Shown piece after piece: positions 8,075 through 17,248 of a stretch of 64,000 nucleotides of DNA; within the stretch, counting starts at the first letter, position 1, and each line of letters starts with the position of its first letter. Below the pieces are notes generated by a model. The model made no database searches and had not been told where the DNA came from. It saw only the letters and a program-made list of their open reading frames with translations. The position numbers and the translations under genes are program-made. This DNA is from an uncultured Bacteroidales bacterium. Its GTDB lineage: Bacteria > Bacteroidota > Bacteroidia > Bacteroidales > UBA932. The stretch spans positions 246,629-310,628 of the forward strand of contig CAKVAS010000003.1 of NCBI GenBank assembly GCA_934725015.1. The letters run 5' to 3'.

Positions 8075-9190
8075 TCAATCCCTGACGCAGCGGAGCGAGT
8101 GACGGGACTTTTCATTAGTCGTGCTCAGAGTCGTTGTGCTATAAGAACCCTCATTGTCCTTCGATAACAAGCGCCCGCACACGCCCTTTCCACCATTATT
8201 CAGTTCGTCGGTCCAGTAATACCCATTTTCTCCCTGACCGCGGAATGTGCCGTCCCAGCAAGCTCCGGCCGCCGGCAGGAAAACCCGAGGCACATCCTCG
8301 GAATACTCCGTCTTTCCGGAATACCACCTCCCGTTCACGCCGTTGTGGGAAGTCCACTCCGATGCGTTGGAAAAAAGGATGCCCATTTCCTTATAGTTCG
8401 CCGGCCGCCACCCTTCCGGACAGGCGGTCTCGCGCTCCTTCCAATTATATAGTATCCCATACGGATTTCCCTCGCTGTAGCCGCAGTTGTTCAGAGCCCA
8501 TTTTATGCCAGTGACGGTTTCATATTCCTTCACGGACTTCTGCTCCAATGCGAGGCTCACCCTCTCGACTCCCGGATAACCGACGGTAACAGACGATGAA
8601 CGTTCCTCCCCAGTCGTATTTTCCTGCACCTTAAGCCTGACACCGTCGTCCTCAGTCTCGGCCGAAAGCCATTCCGCCGCGCATTCCGCAGTGAGGCTCC
8701 CGCCCACAATCGGATCCTGAATCTCAACGGGCACGAACACCTCCTGCACCGAACAGTCAACAGACTCTTTTTCACTGCCAAGTACAATCCGCGCATGAAG
8801 ATAGTCCTGCGTCAGCGTGAAGACCTGCGGATCGAGGTCATCATAGCCCACGACAATCTGCGCCGTGCGGACATCTGTCCTAAGTTCATTTTCCGAGACC
8901 TCAAGCGTCACCTCCCCATCGGCCGGAACGCCTATCTTCACCCAGTCCGTTCTTGTGGAAAACGAGACCTCAACGCCGTCGCGGGGCTTATCTACCGAGA
9001 AGCCAATCCTTACGGTCTGCGCCGTATAGTCAATATCCCAAGTTTGAGCCGTCACCGACACCACGCTCGCCGGAAGTCCGGGGGCATCCGTGTTTCCTGC
9101 CGGTTCATCAGTCTGTCCCTTGTCACATGACACCGAAATCGCGGTCAACGCCGTCGCCGCAATAATCCGAAAAAATAGTTCGATTTTCAT
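8075..9190 (-). CDS. BACON and FISUMP domain lipoprotein
   Basis: 371 residues from the ATG at 9190. This start is preferred because the likely -7 element at 9215-9222 lies downstream of the alternative ATG at 9217. A lipoprotein signal peptide ends in SVSC. Two BACON-type beta-sandwich repeats follow (about residues 40-130 and 135-215; motifs VRTAQIVVGYDD and ERSSSVTVGY), then a C-terminal FISUMP-like domain (ACPEGWRPANYKEMGILF, GYYWTDE, SRHSLRCVRD). BACON domains are usually linked to mucin or glycan adhesion; FISUMP has no firm biochemical role. Probably exposed at the cell surface. It is divergent from the PUL1 regulator. Confidence 0.75.
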   Translation of the reverse strand: MKIELFFRIIAATALTAISVSCDKGQTDEPAGNTDAPGLPASVVSVTAQTWDIDYTAQTVRIGFSVDKPRDGVEVSFSTRTDWVKIGVPADGEVTLEVSENELRTDVRTAQIVVGYDDLDPQVFTLTQDYLHARIVLGSEKESVDCSVQEVFVPVEIQDPIVGGSLTAECAAEWLSAETEDDGVRLKVQENTTGEERSSSVTVGYPGVERVSLALEQKSVKEYETVTGIKWALNNCGYSEGNPYGILYNWKERETACPEGWRPANYKEMGILFSNASEWTSHNGVNGRWYSGKTEYSEDVPRVFLPAAGACWDGTFRGQGENGYYWTDELNNGGKGVCGRLLSKDNEGSYSTTTLSTTNEKSRHSLRCVRD

Positions 9191-9214
9191 ATACATTGTA
9201 TTTTGTAAACTCGG

Positions 9215-9222
9215 CAAAATTA
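9215..9222 (-). promoter_or_regulatory. -7 element of the BACON/FISUMP lipoprotein
   Basis: CAAAATTA on the plus strand is TAATTTTG on the minus strand, matching TAnnTTTG. It leaves a leader of about 20 nt before the ATG at 9190. No good -33 element is seen. Confidence 0.45.
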
Positions 9223-9249
9223 TGGCGCGGAGTCGGCATTTTAACTATT

Positions 9250-9283
9250 TTTGATGAAACAAAGCCAAAAAGGCGTATCTTTA
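9250..9283 (+). promoter_or_regulatory. probable promoter of the PUL1 regulator
   Basis: TTTG at 9250-9253 and TATCTTTA at 9276-9283 (one mismatch to TAnnTTTG) are spaced by 22 nt, about 95 nt upstream of the ATG at 9380. Confidence 0.45.
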
Positions 9284-9379
9284 CAAGCCTTTTGAAATGG
9301 CATATCGCTTCAGATTGAAGATTATTTCCGCGAAATGAGATAAACGACGGGAAAGAAGAAGAATACTACAGAAGGGGAA

Positions 9380-12235
9380 ATGGACAGGATATATTGTGAC
9401 CTTATGCTGCTGGCCTCGGGAGTCATCGCGGTGCTGGCAGTAATCATTCTCGGCATGAAGATTCCGCCGAAGCCGGAATTCAGCAAGTTCAGGAAAGCCC
9501 GGGCGACGCTGGCCGCGTCGTTCATCACGCTTTCGGCGCTGAACCTCGTATGCTATTTCACGGAGTATGACAGCGAACTCGACAGACTGAACACGCTGAT
9601 TGTCGCCTCATATCAGGCTCTGCTGCTGACGGGCACGCTGCTGGTGTTCATCCGCCCCGATGTCGTCACCGGCAAATGGGTCTGGAGCCAGACCGCAGTC
9701 ATAACCGGAATGTCCGCGCTGCTGTACGCGGCGATGTTCCTCGCCCCGGCGCTCTACCGGCCTCTTTTCTGCGGAGCGGTCGTTCTGCTCGTCCTCCAGC
9801 TTGTACTCTACAGCGTCAGGTTCTTCCGCTCGCTCGGCGACACCCTCCGGGAGGCAAACGACTACTATGCCGAGGAATGCGCCCCGAGGCTCAGCCGGAT
9901 AAAGGCAGGATTCATCCTCATGCTCGCCATAGGGGTCATGGCGCTGTGCACCCTCTTCACCGGGCCGTGGTTCTACATCGTCTTTGTCCCGACCTATCTC
10001 GTCTGCTACACCTTCGTGGCCCTGTGCATGCTGCGCTATGTGAGCGGGGTCTCGTTCATACTCCCCGCCATCGCGGACACCGCATCCGAAAGTGTCTCCG
10101 ATTCCCCGGACAAACCAGACGTCGCCCGGACGGGAGCAGCCGGAGACACGCGGGGCGCAGCCGCCAGAGCGCAGGCCACAGCAATCCCCGAGGAGAGGAT
10201 GAATGCCCTCCGTGAGCGGATTGGCGGATGGGTAGCCGAAAGGAAATATCGGGAGAGGGACGTTCCATACAAGGACATACTCCATGCGCTCGACACCGAC
10301 GCGGCGACGATGCGGGCATTCATGAAAAGCGAGAACGGGATGGATTTCCGCACATGGAGAAACCGGCTGCGGCTGCGCGACGCCTGCACGATGCTCCGGG
10401 AACACCCCGAGATGACGGCGGAGCAGGTCAGCGAATCCGTGGGCTACAGCGACGGCAGCAATTTCCACACGGACTTCCGTAAATTCACCGGGATGTCCGC
10501 AGGCGAATGGAGAAAATCGAACGGGACCTCTTCGACAAGCGAGAGCAGAGCCAAAATGAAAAACATTAAAACCCTAACCATAATAATATTCTTCCTATTC
10601 CTTCCTGCATTCATGGAGGCCTCGGTTTCAGCCGAAAACGCGAAACTTACTCCGTCCGGCATAGGAAAAGCGGAAGTGAACGCTGTTCTGAAGGAACTCG
10701 ACGCCACCATCGCCGAGCGGGACAAATACCTGAAGAAAAAGGAATGGCGCCTGACTAACCTTGACATCCAGCTTGGCAAGGCACGCGACTGGAGCGACAG
10801 CCTCAGGATTTACAGCAGGCTTTTCGACGAATACAGGTACTATCAGTTTGACTCCGCGTGGTGCTGCGCCAAGAGCATGGAAAGCCTTGCCGTGAGAAAC
10901 GGGGACAGGGTGGGGCTTGCGCGTGCGCGGACCGGACTCCTTTTCTGTTACAAGTCCGCGGGATTCTTCAGCGAAGCCCTCTCAACCATCCGCGACTTCC
11001 GCACGGACGGCCTTCCTGATGAGATTCTCGGGGAATATTACCTTCTCTGCGCCGAGACCTACCTCAATCTCAGCTCGTATGTCCAAGGAATGACCGGCCT
11101 GTCGGTGGAATATGACGAGACAAAATACGGCTATTATGACCTCGCCCGCAGATGCTTCAGCCCGGGAAGCTTCGGGCGGGAGCTTGCCGAACTTGAGGTA
11201 GAGCTGCACCGCAACTATTCCGACAGCCTGACAATCGAGGGACGCAAGAGTCTGATAAGCCGCCACGACATCAGCGAGCATGAGGAGGCCGTGCAGTATT
11301 CCATACTCGCTAATGCCTACAGCTGCAGGAATCATGCGGCCGAGGCTACATATTACAGGGCATTGTCCGCGATTTACGACATCCGCTCCTGCACCCGCGA
11401 GACGACCTCCGCAAGGGTTCTTGCCGAATATATGTACGAGACGGGAGACATCACGAGGGCATATTCATACATCCAGCAGGCACTCCGTGACGCCGAGGCC
11501 TACAACACGAGAATCCGTATGCTGGAAATCAACACCGTGCTCCCCGTAATCGAGAACGGCCGCTATGACTGGATTCGCGGGCAGCGGACTGTGTTCCTGT
11601 CCCTTGTGATTGTGGTGACGCTCCTCCTGATGCTCTCGGTCGTCCTGTTCTTCAAGCTGCGCAGCCGCACGCGGAGGCTCTCCGAGGCGCACGAACAGCT
11701 CAAGAGCAGCTCGGATGAGCTTTCCAGGACGAACCTCAGCCTCACGGAAACCAACGGCAGGCTTAACGAGGCCAATGAAATCAAGGACCAGTACATAGCG
11801 CGGTCGCTCTGCGGGAACTTCGGATTCGTTAACGAGGTGGAGGAGCAGACGAGGTTCGCGGTGCGGAAAATCATGGCCAGGCAGTACGACGACGCGATAG
11901 GGCTGCTCAGCGGCATCGGGATAAGGAAGGAGCGCGAGCGGATTTACGCGGCGTTTGACTCGGCTTTCCTCAAGCTGTTCCCAAACTTCATCGACGAGTA
12001 CAACCGTCTGTTTCCTCCTGAGCACAGGGTCGGGCTTGACGACAACGGTGCCCTTCCTATGGAGACGAGGATATTCGCCCTGATGAGGCTCGGGGTCGAA
12101 AATTCGGCTGAGGTCGCTGAGTACCTCAACATATCCGTAAACACGATATATGTCTATAAGACAAAGGTAAAGTCGCGTTCCCTTGTCCCTAAGGAGGAGT
12201 TTGACAGTAGGATAAGGGCCATCCCGAAACCGTAA
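9380..12235 (+). CDS. membrane AraC regulator fused to a SusR-like (DUF6377-type) regulator
   Basis: 951 residues. Residues 5-225 hold about seven hydrophobic segments, followed by a linker and an AraC-type HTH domain at about 275-380 (AEQVSESVGYSDGSNFHTDFRKFTG). At residue 393 a new methionine (ATG at 10556) begins a perfect signal peptide (MKNIKTLTIIIFFLFLPAF), followed by a TPR-like helical region (about 425-700), a membrane segment (about 737-759), a coiled coil and a C-terminal HTH (ETRIFALMRLGVENSAEVAEY, residues about 895-925). The second half is the full length of a Bacteroidota SusR/DUF6377 sensor, which binds sugar in the periplasm and activates PUL genes. No stop codon separates the two halves. 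Either a real fusion, or two genes that lost a stop. It directly precedes the susC gene it probably controls. Confidence 0.85.
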   Translation: MDRIYCDLMLLASGVIAVLAVIILGMKIPPKPEFSKFRKARATLAASFITLSALNLVCYFTEYDSELDRLNTLIVASYQALLLTGTLLVFIRPDVVTGKWVWSQTAVITGMSALLYAAMFLAPALYRPLFCGAVVLLVLQLVLYSVRFFRSLGDTLREANDYYAEECAPRLSRIKAGFILMLAIGVMALCTLFTGPWFYIVFVPTYLVCYTFVALCMLRYVSGVSFILPAIADTASESVSDSPDKPDVARTGAAGDTRGAAARAQATAIPEERMNALRERIGGWVAERKYRERDVPYKDILHALDTDAATMRAFMKSENGMDFRTWRNRLRLRDACTMLREHPEMTAEQVSESVGYSDGSNFHTDFRKFTGMSAGEWRKSNGTSSTSESRAKMKNIKTLTIIIFFLFLPAFMEASVSAENAKLTPSGIGKAEVNAVLKELDATIAERDKYLKKKEWRLTNLDIQLGKARDWSDSLRIYSRLFDEYRYYQFDSAWCCAKSMESLAVRNGDRVGLARARTGLLFCYKSAGFFSEALSTIRDFRTDGLPDEILGEYYLLCAETYLNLSSYVQGMTGLSVEYDETKYGYYDLARRCFSPGSFGRELAELEVELHRNYSDSLTIEGRKSLISRHDISEHEEAVQYSILANAYSCRNHAAEATYYRALSAIYDIRSCTRETTSARVLAEYMYETGDITRAYSYIQQALRDAEAYNTRIRMLEINTVLPVIENGRYDWIRGQRTVFLSLVIVVTLLLMLSVVLFFKLRSRTRRLSEAHEQLKSSSDELSRTNLSLTETNGRLNEANEIKDQYIARSLCGNFGFVNEVEEQTRFAVRKIMARQYDDAIGLLSGIGIRKERERIYAAFDSAFLKLFPNFIDEYNRLFPPEHRVGLDDNGALPMETRIFALMRLGVENSAEVAEYLNISVNTIYVYKTKVKSRSLVPKEEFDSRIRAIPKP

Positions 12236-12284
12236 AACGACTTTTCCCAGTCAATAAAGAGTCTTAATAGGAGACTATGTTCTT

Positions 12285-12330
12285 AAAGTTCAATCGTCTG
12301 AATGACAGGTGATTGAACTTTATTTTTATC
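12285..12330 (+). terminator. terminator between the regulator and PUL1 susC
   Basis: An 11-bp perfect inverted repeat (AAAGTTCAATC at 12285-12295 with GATTGAACTTT at 12311-12321), 15-nt loop, followed by ATTTTTA. It insulates the structural operon from the regulator gene. Confidence 0.8.
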
Positions 12331-12363
12331 TTAATTTGCCTTTAATCGCTTTTTTCCCGGGAG

Positions 12364-12419
12364 CATGATTCCGACATTTGCAGTGACGAACTTCATGATT
12401 CGGGTGAACCTCATGATTC
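12364..12419 (+). promoter_or_regulatory. candidate operator: three CATGATTC direct repeats
   Basis: CATGATTC occurs at 12364, 12394 and 12412. The last two copies extend to CATGATTCgggTGAA and CATGATTCgtgTGAA, 18 nt apart (close to two helical turns). Such phased direct repeats upstream of an activated gene are typical of AraC-like sites. The susC ATG is at 12475. Confidence 0.4.
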
Positions 12420-12474
12420 GTGTGAAGCCGTTTCACCCCGGCTTCTAAGTTCAACACTAAAACAGGCAGTTTAT

Positions 12475-15420
12475 ATGAAAGCTCATCTTTTGAAACTGAT
12501 TGTGCCGGCTGCACTCTCGTTCGTCTCCGTCCGGGCATTGGCACAGGGGGCGGAAGTGCGCGGCACGGTCAGGGATGCAGGCACCGGGGAGGCGCTTGCG
12601 GGCGTTGCCGTCATCGTCAGGGACGGCGGAACGGGAACGGAAACCGATTCCGGAGGAGTCTATCGCATGGGCGATGTGGGGAAGGATGCCGTCCTCGTGT
12701 TCAGCTGCATAGGCTACAAGGAAACCGAGACGGTCGTCAGCGGGCGTTCCGTAATCGACGTCAGCCTCGAAGAGGACAGGACTTTCCTCGACGAGGTGGT
12801 TGTAATCGGCTACGGGACAATGGACAAGAAGGAACTCACCTCCGCCATTGCCCATGTGTCCGCAAAGGATTTCCTTTCATCGAGCGGCGCGGATCCCTCG
12901 ATGATGATTCAGGGGAAGGTTTCCGGAGTCTCGGTCGTGAACACCGGTGCAGCCGACCCGAACAGCACGGCAAGCATTCAGATTCGCGGAATCTCGTCCC
13001 GTGCGGCAGGTCTCGGTCCCCTTATTGTAGTCGATGGAGTGCCGGGCGGCAACCTCACTAACATCAACCCGAACGACATCGAGTCCATAGACATCCTCAA
13101 GGACGGCGCGGCGTCGGCCATTTACGGAACGAGGGGAAGCAACGGCGTGGTGCTCGTCACGACGAAGAAAGGCACGAAGGACGGCGCGGTGCACACCACC
13201 TACAACGGCCTCGTGTCCGCGAACTTCATGATACGCGAGCTTGATATGCTCGGGGCGGACGAGTTCCGCGAGAAGAGGGCCGCCGTCGGAAAAGGCACCG
13301 ACTACGGCGGGAACGAGGACTGGCTCAAGGCAGTGAGCAGGGTCGGATTCACCCACCGGCATACGCTCACGATGTCGGGCGGGAATGCGAAGACCAATTA
13401 TCGTGCAAGCGTCGATTACAAGAAGGCAACCGGCATTGACCGCCGTTCGGAAAGGCGGGAATACGGGGCCAGGGCGTCAGTGAGCCACACCACCGGCAGC
13501 GGTCTGTTTACCTTTACCGCCAACATCGCCCCTCGTGTCGTCAATGCGAAGAATGCCGATTGGAACACGTTCCACAATGCCGTGGAGGCAAATCCGACAT
13601 CTCCGATTAAGGATCCGGACGACCCTTCGAGATATTTCAGCTTCTTCGGGCAGCAGGCCGGCTACAATCCGGTGGAGGAGAACGAGACCGTTCTTGATGA
13701 CACGGAAATCAAGATGCTCGACTGGGATGCCACGGCAAAGCTCAACATAACCCCATGGCTCTCGACGCAGGTGACCTTCGCGGACCAGCAGATTGACAAC
13801 TACAACAGTTGGTTCCGCCCTTCCACGAACACCGAGGGCAACAGCAAGGGCTATCAGGGGGAGGCATCGAAGAAATACTCGAAGAGCAGTCAGTACATGG
13901 TCGAGTGGCTCGGGAATTTCAGCAGGGAGTTCAACGGGCACAACGTGAAGGCGATGATAGGATATTCCTACTCTTATTTCCTCAACTCCGGAATGAACGC
14001 CGAGAACAAGAATTTCGCGAATGACGGACTCACCTACAACAACCTCGCGAGCGGGGAATGGGCAAAAGAAGAGGGATTCGTCGGAATGGGGTCATATAAG
14101 AACGACTCAAAGCTGATTTCGTTCTTCGGACGAGTGAGCTACGACTGGCGGGGAAAATATCTCGCCACCGCGTCCCTTCGTCACGAGGGCTCGTCAAAGT
14201 TCGGTGCGAATCACAAGTGGGGAAATTTTCCGGCAGCGTCGCTCGGATGGAGAATCTCGCAGGAAAGTTTCATGAGAGGCGCTTCAGATTGGCTCAATGA
14301 CCTGAAGATCAGGGCGGACTTCGGCGTAACGGGAAACCAGAACTTCGACAACTACCTCTCACTCAACACAATGAGTAGTTTCGGAGACTATTACTATAAC
14401 GGACAGTGGTTCGCCGTCTGGGGCGCAGCGAAGAATGTCAACCCCGACCTCCGCTGGGAGAAGGGCATCAACTGGAACGTCGGGCTCGACTTCGCCCTCT
14501 TCGGCAACCGTCTCACCGGTTCGCTCAACTGGTTCAACCGCACGCAGAAAGACCTGCTCGGAGACTACAATGTACCGATTCCTCCGTATCTTTTCTCAAC
14601 GACCTTCGTGAATGTGGGAACGATGAAGAACAGCGGCTTCGAGCTCGACGTCCACGCGGAGGCCGTGAAGACGAAGGACTTCGGCTACACGATTGACCTG
14701 ACCGGCTCCACGATGGACAACCGCTTCGTGTCATTCTCCAATTCCGAATATGTCGGGCAGAAATACTACGACGTCGCGGGAACCGAAGACCCGTTTCCTT
14801 TCCACTATCTCCAGAGAATCGAAGAGGGGAAGAGGCTGGGTACATATTATATGTGGAAGTTCGCCGGATTCAACGAGGCAGGGGATTTCGTGATATACGA
14901 CCGTGACGGCAACTACAAACTGGCTTCGGACGCGACTGACGCGGACAGGGTCGAGGTCGGGAACGGACTCCCGAAATTCACGGCATCCATGACGCATACC
15001 TTCAGATACAAGGGATTCGACCTCTCGCTCTATTTCCGCGGAGCATTCGGATATGACATATTCAATATCCATGAATTTTATTACGGAGTCCCTGACGTCG
15101 TCGGCAATGTCATGCGGACCGCATACACGAAGAACGCGAAAATCAAGGGGAACCCCGTCGTCTGCGACTATTTCCTCGAAAAGGGGGACTACGTGAAGCT
15201 GGATATGGTGAATTTCGGATATACCTTCAACATCGACAGGAAATATATCCAAAAGGCACGGCTCTATCTCACGGGGCGCAATCTCCTCACGTTCACGAAG
15301 TTCAGCGGCGTGGATCCGGAAAGCTACAGCGTCAACGGGCTTACGCCGGGAGCGACGGGTTCGAGGAACTGGTACCCGTCGACGAGGCAGCTGATTTTCG
15401 GGGTGCAGATTGATTTCTGA
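12475..15420 (+). CDS. SusC-like TonB-dependent receptor of PUL1
   Basis: 981 residues, slightly shorter than the usual ~1,000. After a signal peptide comes a carboxypeptidase-like N-terminal domain (about 27-105; VRGTVRDAGTGEALAGVAV), a TonB-box region (DEVVVIGYGT), the plug domain (about 115-235, with LIVVDGVPGG and AIYGTRGSNGVVLVTTKKG) and a 22-strand barrel ending in the aromatic QLIFGVQIDF. It has no STN domain, which fits control by the SusR-like regulator and not by a sigma/anti-sigma pair. It imports oligosaccharide across the outer membrane with the SusD encoded 45 nt downstream. Confidence 0.93.
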   Translation: MKAHLLKLIVPAALSFVSVRALAQGAEVRGTVRDAGTGEALAGVAVIVRDGGTGTETDSGGVYRMGDVGKDAVLVFSCIGYKETETVVSGRSVIDVSLEEDRTFLDEVVVIGYGTMDKKELTSAIAHVSAKDFLSSSGADPSMMIQGKVSGVSVVNTGAADPNSTASIQIRGISSRAAGLGPLIVVDGVPGGNLTNINPNDIESIDILKDGAASAIYGTRGSNGVVLVTTKKGTKDGAVHTTYNGLVSANFMIRELDMLGADEFREKRAAVGKGTDYGGNEDWLKAVSRVGFTHRHTLTMSGGNAKTNYRASVDYKKATGIDRRSERREYGARASVSHTTGSGLFTFTANIAPRVVNAKNADWNTFHNAVEANPTSPIKDPDDPSRYFSFFGQQAGYNPVEENETVLDDTEIKMLDWDATAKLNITPWLSTQVTFADQQIDNYNSWFRPSTNTEGNSKGYQGEASKKYSKSSQYMVEWLGNFSREFNGHNVKAMIGYSYSYFLNSGMNAENKNFANDGLTYNNLASGEWAKEEGFVGMGSYKNDSKLISFFGRVSYDWRGKYLATASLRHEGSSKFGANHKWGNFPAASLGWRISQESFMRGASDWLNDLKIRADFGVTGNQNFDNYLSLNTMSSFGDYYYNGQWFAVWGAAKNVNPDLRWEKGINWNVGLDFALFGNRLTGSLNWFNRTQKDLLGDYNVPIPPYLFSTTFVNVGTMKNSGFELDVHAEAVKTKDFGYTIDLTGSTMDNRFVSFSNSEYVGQKYYDVAGTEDPFPFHYLQRIEEGKRLGTYYMWKFAGFNEAGDFVIYDRDGNYKLASDATDADRVEVGNGLPKFTASMTHTFRYKGFDLSLYFRGAFGYDIFNIHEFYYGVPDVVGNVMRTAYTKNAKIKGNPVVCDYFLEKGDYVKLDMVNFGYTFNIDRKYIQKARLYLTGRNLLTFTKFSGVDPESYSVNGLTPGATGSRNWYPSTRQLIFGVQIDF

Positions 15421-15465
15421 AAGGATTGATTTCTGACGACAGGATAAATAAAAATACGGAAATAT

Positions 15466-17208
15466 ATGAAAGTCAACCATCATATAAGGATTGTCCTCGG
15501 TGCGGCGGCGCTCATGTTCGCGGCATCGTGCACCGGCCTGGGCGAAAAGATATACGACCAGGTTTCAAGCGACAACTGGTACAACACGAAGAACGACGTC
15601 ATCCGGGCGGTCTATCGCCCTTTCGAGCACGCCTACTGGACGGTGCAGTCGCGGCAGGTCATAGAGGAACTGACCGCCGACCAGATTGCCACATGGAAGA
15701 AGGATGACTGGTGGGAGGACGGCGGGAAATGGAGCCGGCTGCACTACCACACGTGGACGATAGAGGACGAGGTGCTCAAGACCGAATGGGAGGGGTGCTT
15801 CACGGGGATAATGCAGTGCAACTCCGTGCTCGACGACCTCGCCGGGTTCAGCGCGGAGAGGTTCGGATTCAAGGAAGACGAGTTTGAGGGACTCAAGAGT
15901 CAGTGCCGGGCGCTCCGGGCATGGTTCTACCTCAGGCTGCTCGGAATGTACCGGAACGTGCCGCTCGCGGTGAGCACCGACGCGGGCAGGAACTCGCCGG
16001 GGCAGGTGAAGCCGCAGGAAATATTTGATTTCATCGAATCAGAACTGCTTGACTGCGTAGAGGCTCTCCCTGTCAAGAGCGGGGCAGCGGGGAACGGGCT
16101 TAACCAGGGGCAGTGGACAAAGGCCGGAGCCGCCGCGCTGCTGACAAGGCTCTACCTCAACGCGGAGAAATGGGTCGGAACGTCCCGGCTGACGGACTGC
16201 GAGAAATATGCGCGGGACATCCTCGAAGGGGTCTATGGCAGCTACTCCCTCGGGAAGACATGGGACGAGGTCTATGACTGGGACAACGAGAACTGTCCGG
16301 AAGTGATTTTCGCCTTCCCGTCGGCAAAGGGCTACAGCCACTGGCTCTATTCCGGGGACATGTTCTGGTGGACGGTCCCTGCGCGCACCATCGCCAACTA
16401 TCTCGGCGACACGATGGCCGGAAACGGCGACCACAACTGCAAATACGGCTTCGCGCCGAGCTTCGACCCGCTCGGGAACCCCTACACAACGAAGCTCGGA
16501 AGGACAGCGGAAAAATTCCGCACCTATCCGGAGGACTACCGCCTTAAGCTCTACCGCAATCTCGGCGACAGCAGGCGGGAGGGCATGCTCCTGTTCGGCT
16601 ACCTCGAATATGTCGAGAACGGAGTCACGAAGCGTGTAGTCTCGCCTACCGGGGGCTATGACCTCTACCTGCGCGACGCCGTGGCGAACTTCGGAAGCAC
16701 CCCTCCGGGCAGCGCTCCGCCGGACCCGACCTCTGATATGCTCCACGGCGACCACAGCTCGGGAATAAGGTATGTGAAATATCCGCTCTACCGCGACGAG
16801 GACGAGGGGCAGCTTGAGTCCGACTATGTGGAGATACGCCTTCCCGAAATAGTCTATACCCTCGCCGAATGCAAGTTCCGCACAGGCGATGTCTCGGAAG
16901 CCGGACGGCTGCTCAACGGCGTGAGGAAAAGGAACTACCCGGCGGCCTCATGGGGTTCATACGCATATATGCCGGACGGTCCGGTAGAACTGACGGAGGA
17001 TGAACTTCTCGACGAATGGGGACGCGAGTTCATTTCAGAAGGAAGGCGGAGGACGGACCTCATCCGTTTCGGGAGATTCTGTACAGGAATCTGGTGGGAC
17101 AAGACCCCCGACAGCGACAGCCACACCGAAATCATGCCGCTACACCGTGACGTCCTCGGCAGCAACCGTGCGCTTGAACAGAACCCTGGCTACCCGAAAG
17201 TTGAATAA
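15466..17208 (+). CDS. SusD/RagB-like nutrient-binding lipoprotein of PUL1
   Basis: 580 residues with a lipoprotein signal peptide (AASC). The N-terminal SusD region (WYNTKNDVIRAVYRPFEHAYW) and the TPR helices (LRAWFYLRLLGMYRNVPL; LLTRLYLNAEKW) are typical. The C-terminal RagB region includes LPEIVYTLAECKFRTGDVSEA and ELLDEWGREFISEGRRRTDLIRF, in which Glu and Arg residues are family hallmarks. It forms the lid over the SusC channel and binds the glycan at the outer surface. The stop is 40 nt before the SusE/F-like gene. Confidence 0.93.
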   Translation: MKVNHHIRIVLGAAALMFAASCTGLGEKIYDQVSSDNWYNTKNDVIRAVYRPFEHAYWTVQSRQVIEELTADQIATWKKDDWWEDGGKWSRLHYHTWTIEDEVLKTEWEGCFTGIMQCNSVLDDLAGFSAERFGFKEDEFEGLKSQCRALRAWFYLRLLGMYRNVPLAVSTDAGRNSPGQVKPQEIFDFIESELLDCVEALPVKSGAAGNGLNQGQWTKAGAAALLTRLYLNAEKWVGTSRLTDCEKYARDILEGVYGSYSLGKTWDEVYDWDNENCPEVIFAFPSAKGYSHWLYSGDMFWWTVPARTIANYLGDTMAGNGDHNCKYGFAPSFDPLGNPYTTKLGRTAEKFRTYPEDYRLKLYRNLGDSRREGMLLFGYLEYVENGVTKRVVSPTGGYDLYLRDAVANFGSTPPGSAPPDPTSDMLHGDHSSGIRYVKYPLYRDEDEGQLESDYVEIRLPEIVYTLAECKFRTGDVSEAGRLLNGVRKRNYPAASWGSYAYMPDGPVELTEDELLDEWGREFISEGRRRTDLIRFGRFCTGIWWDKTPDSDSHTEIMPLHRDVLGSNRALEQNPGYPKVE

Positions 17209-17248
17209 ATCCTTTTTGTAAACACAAAAACTTAAAAATCAATCTATT

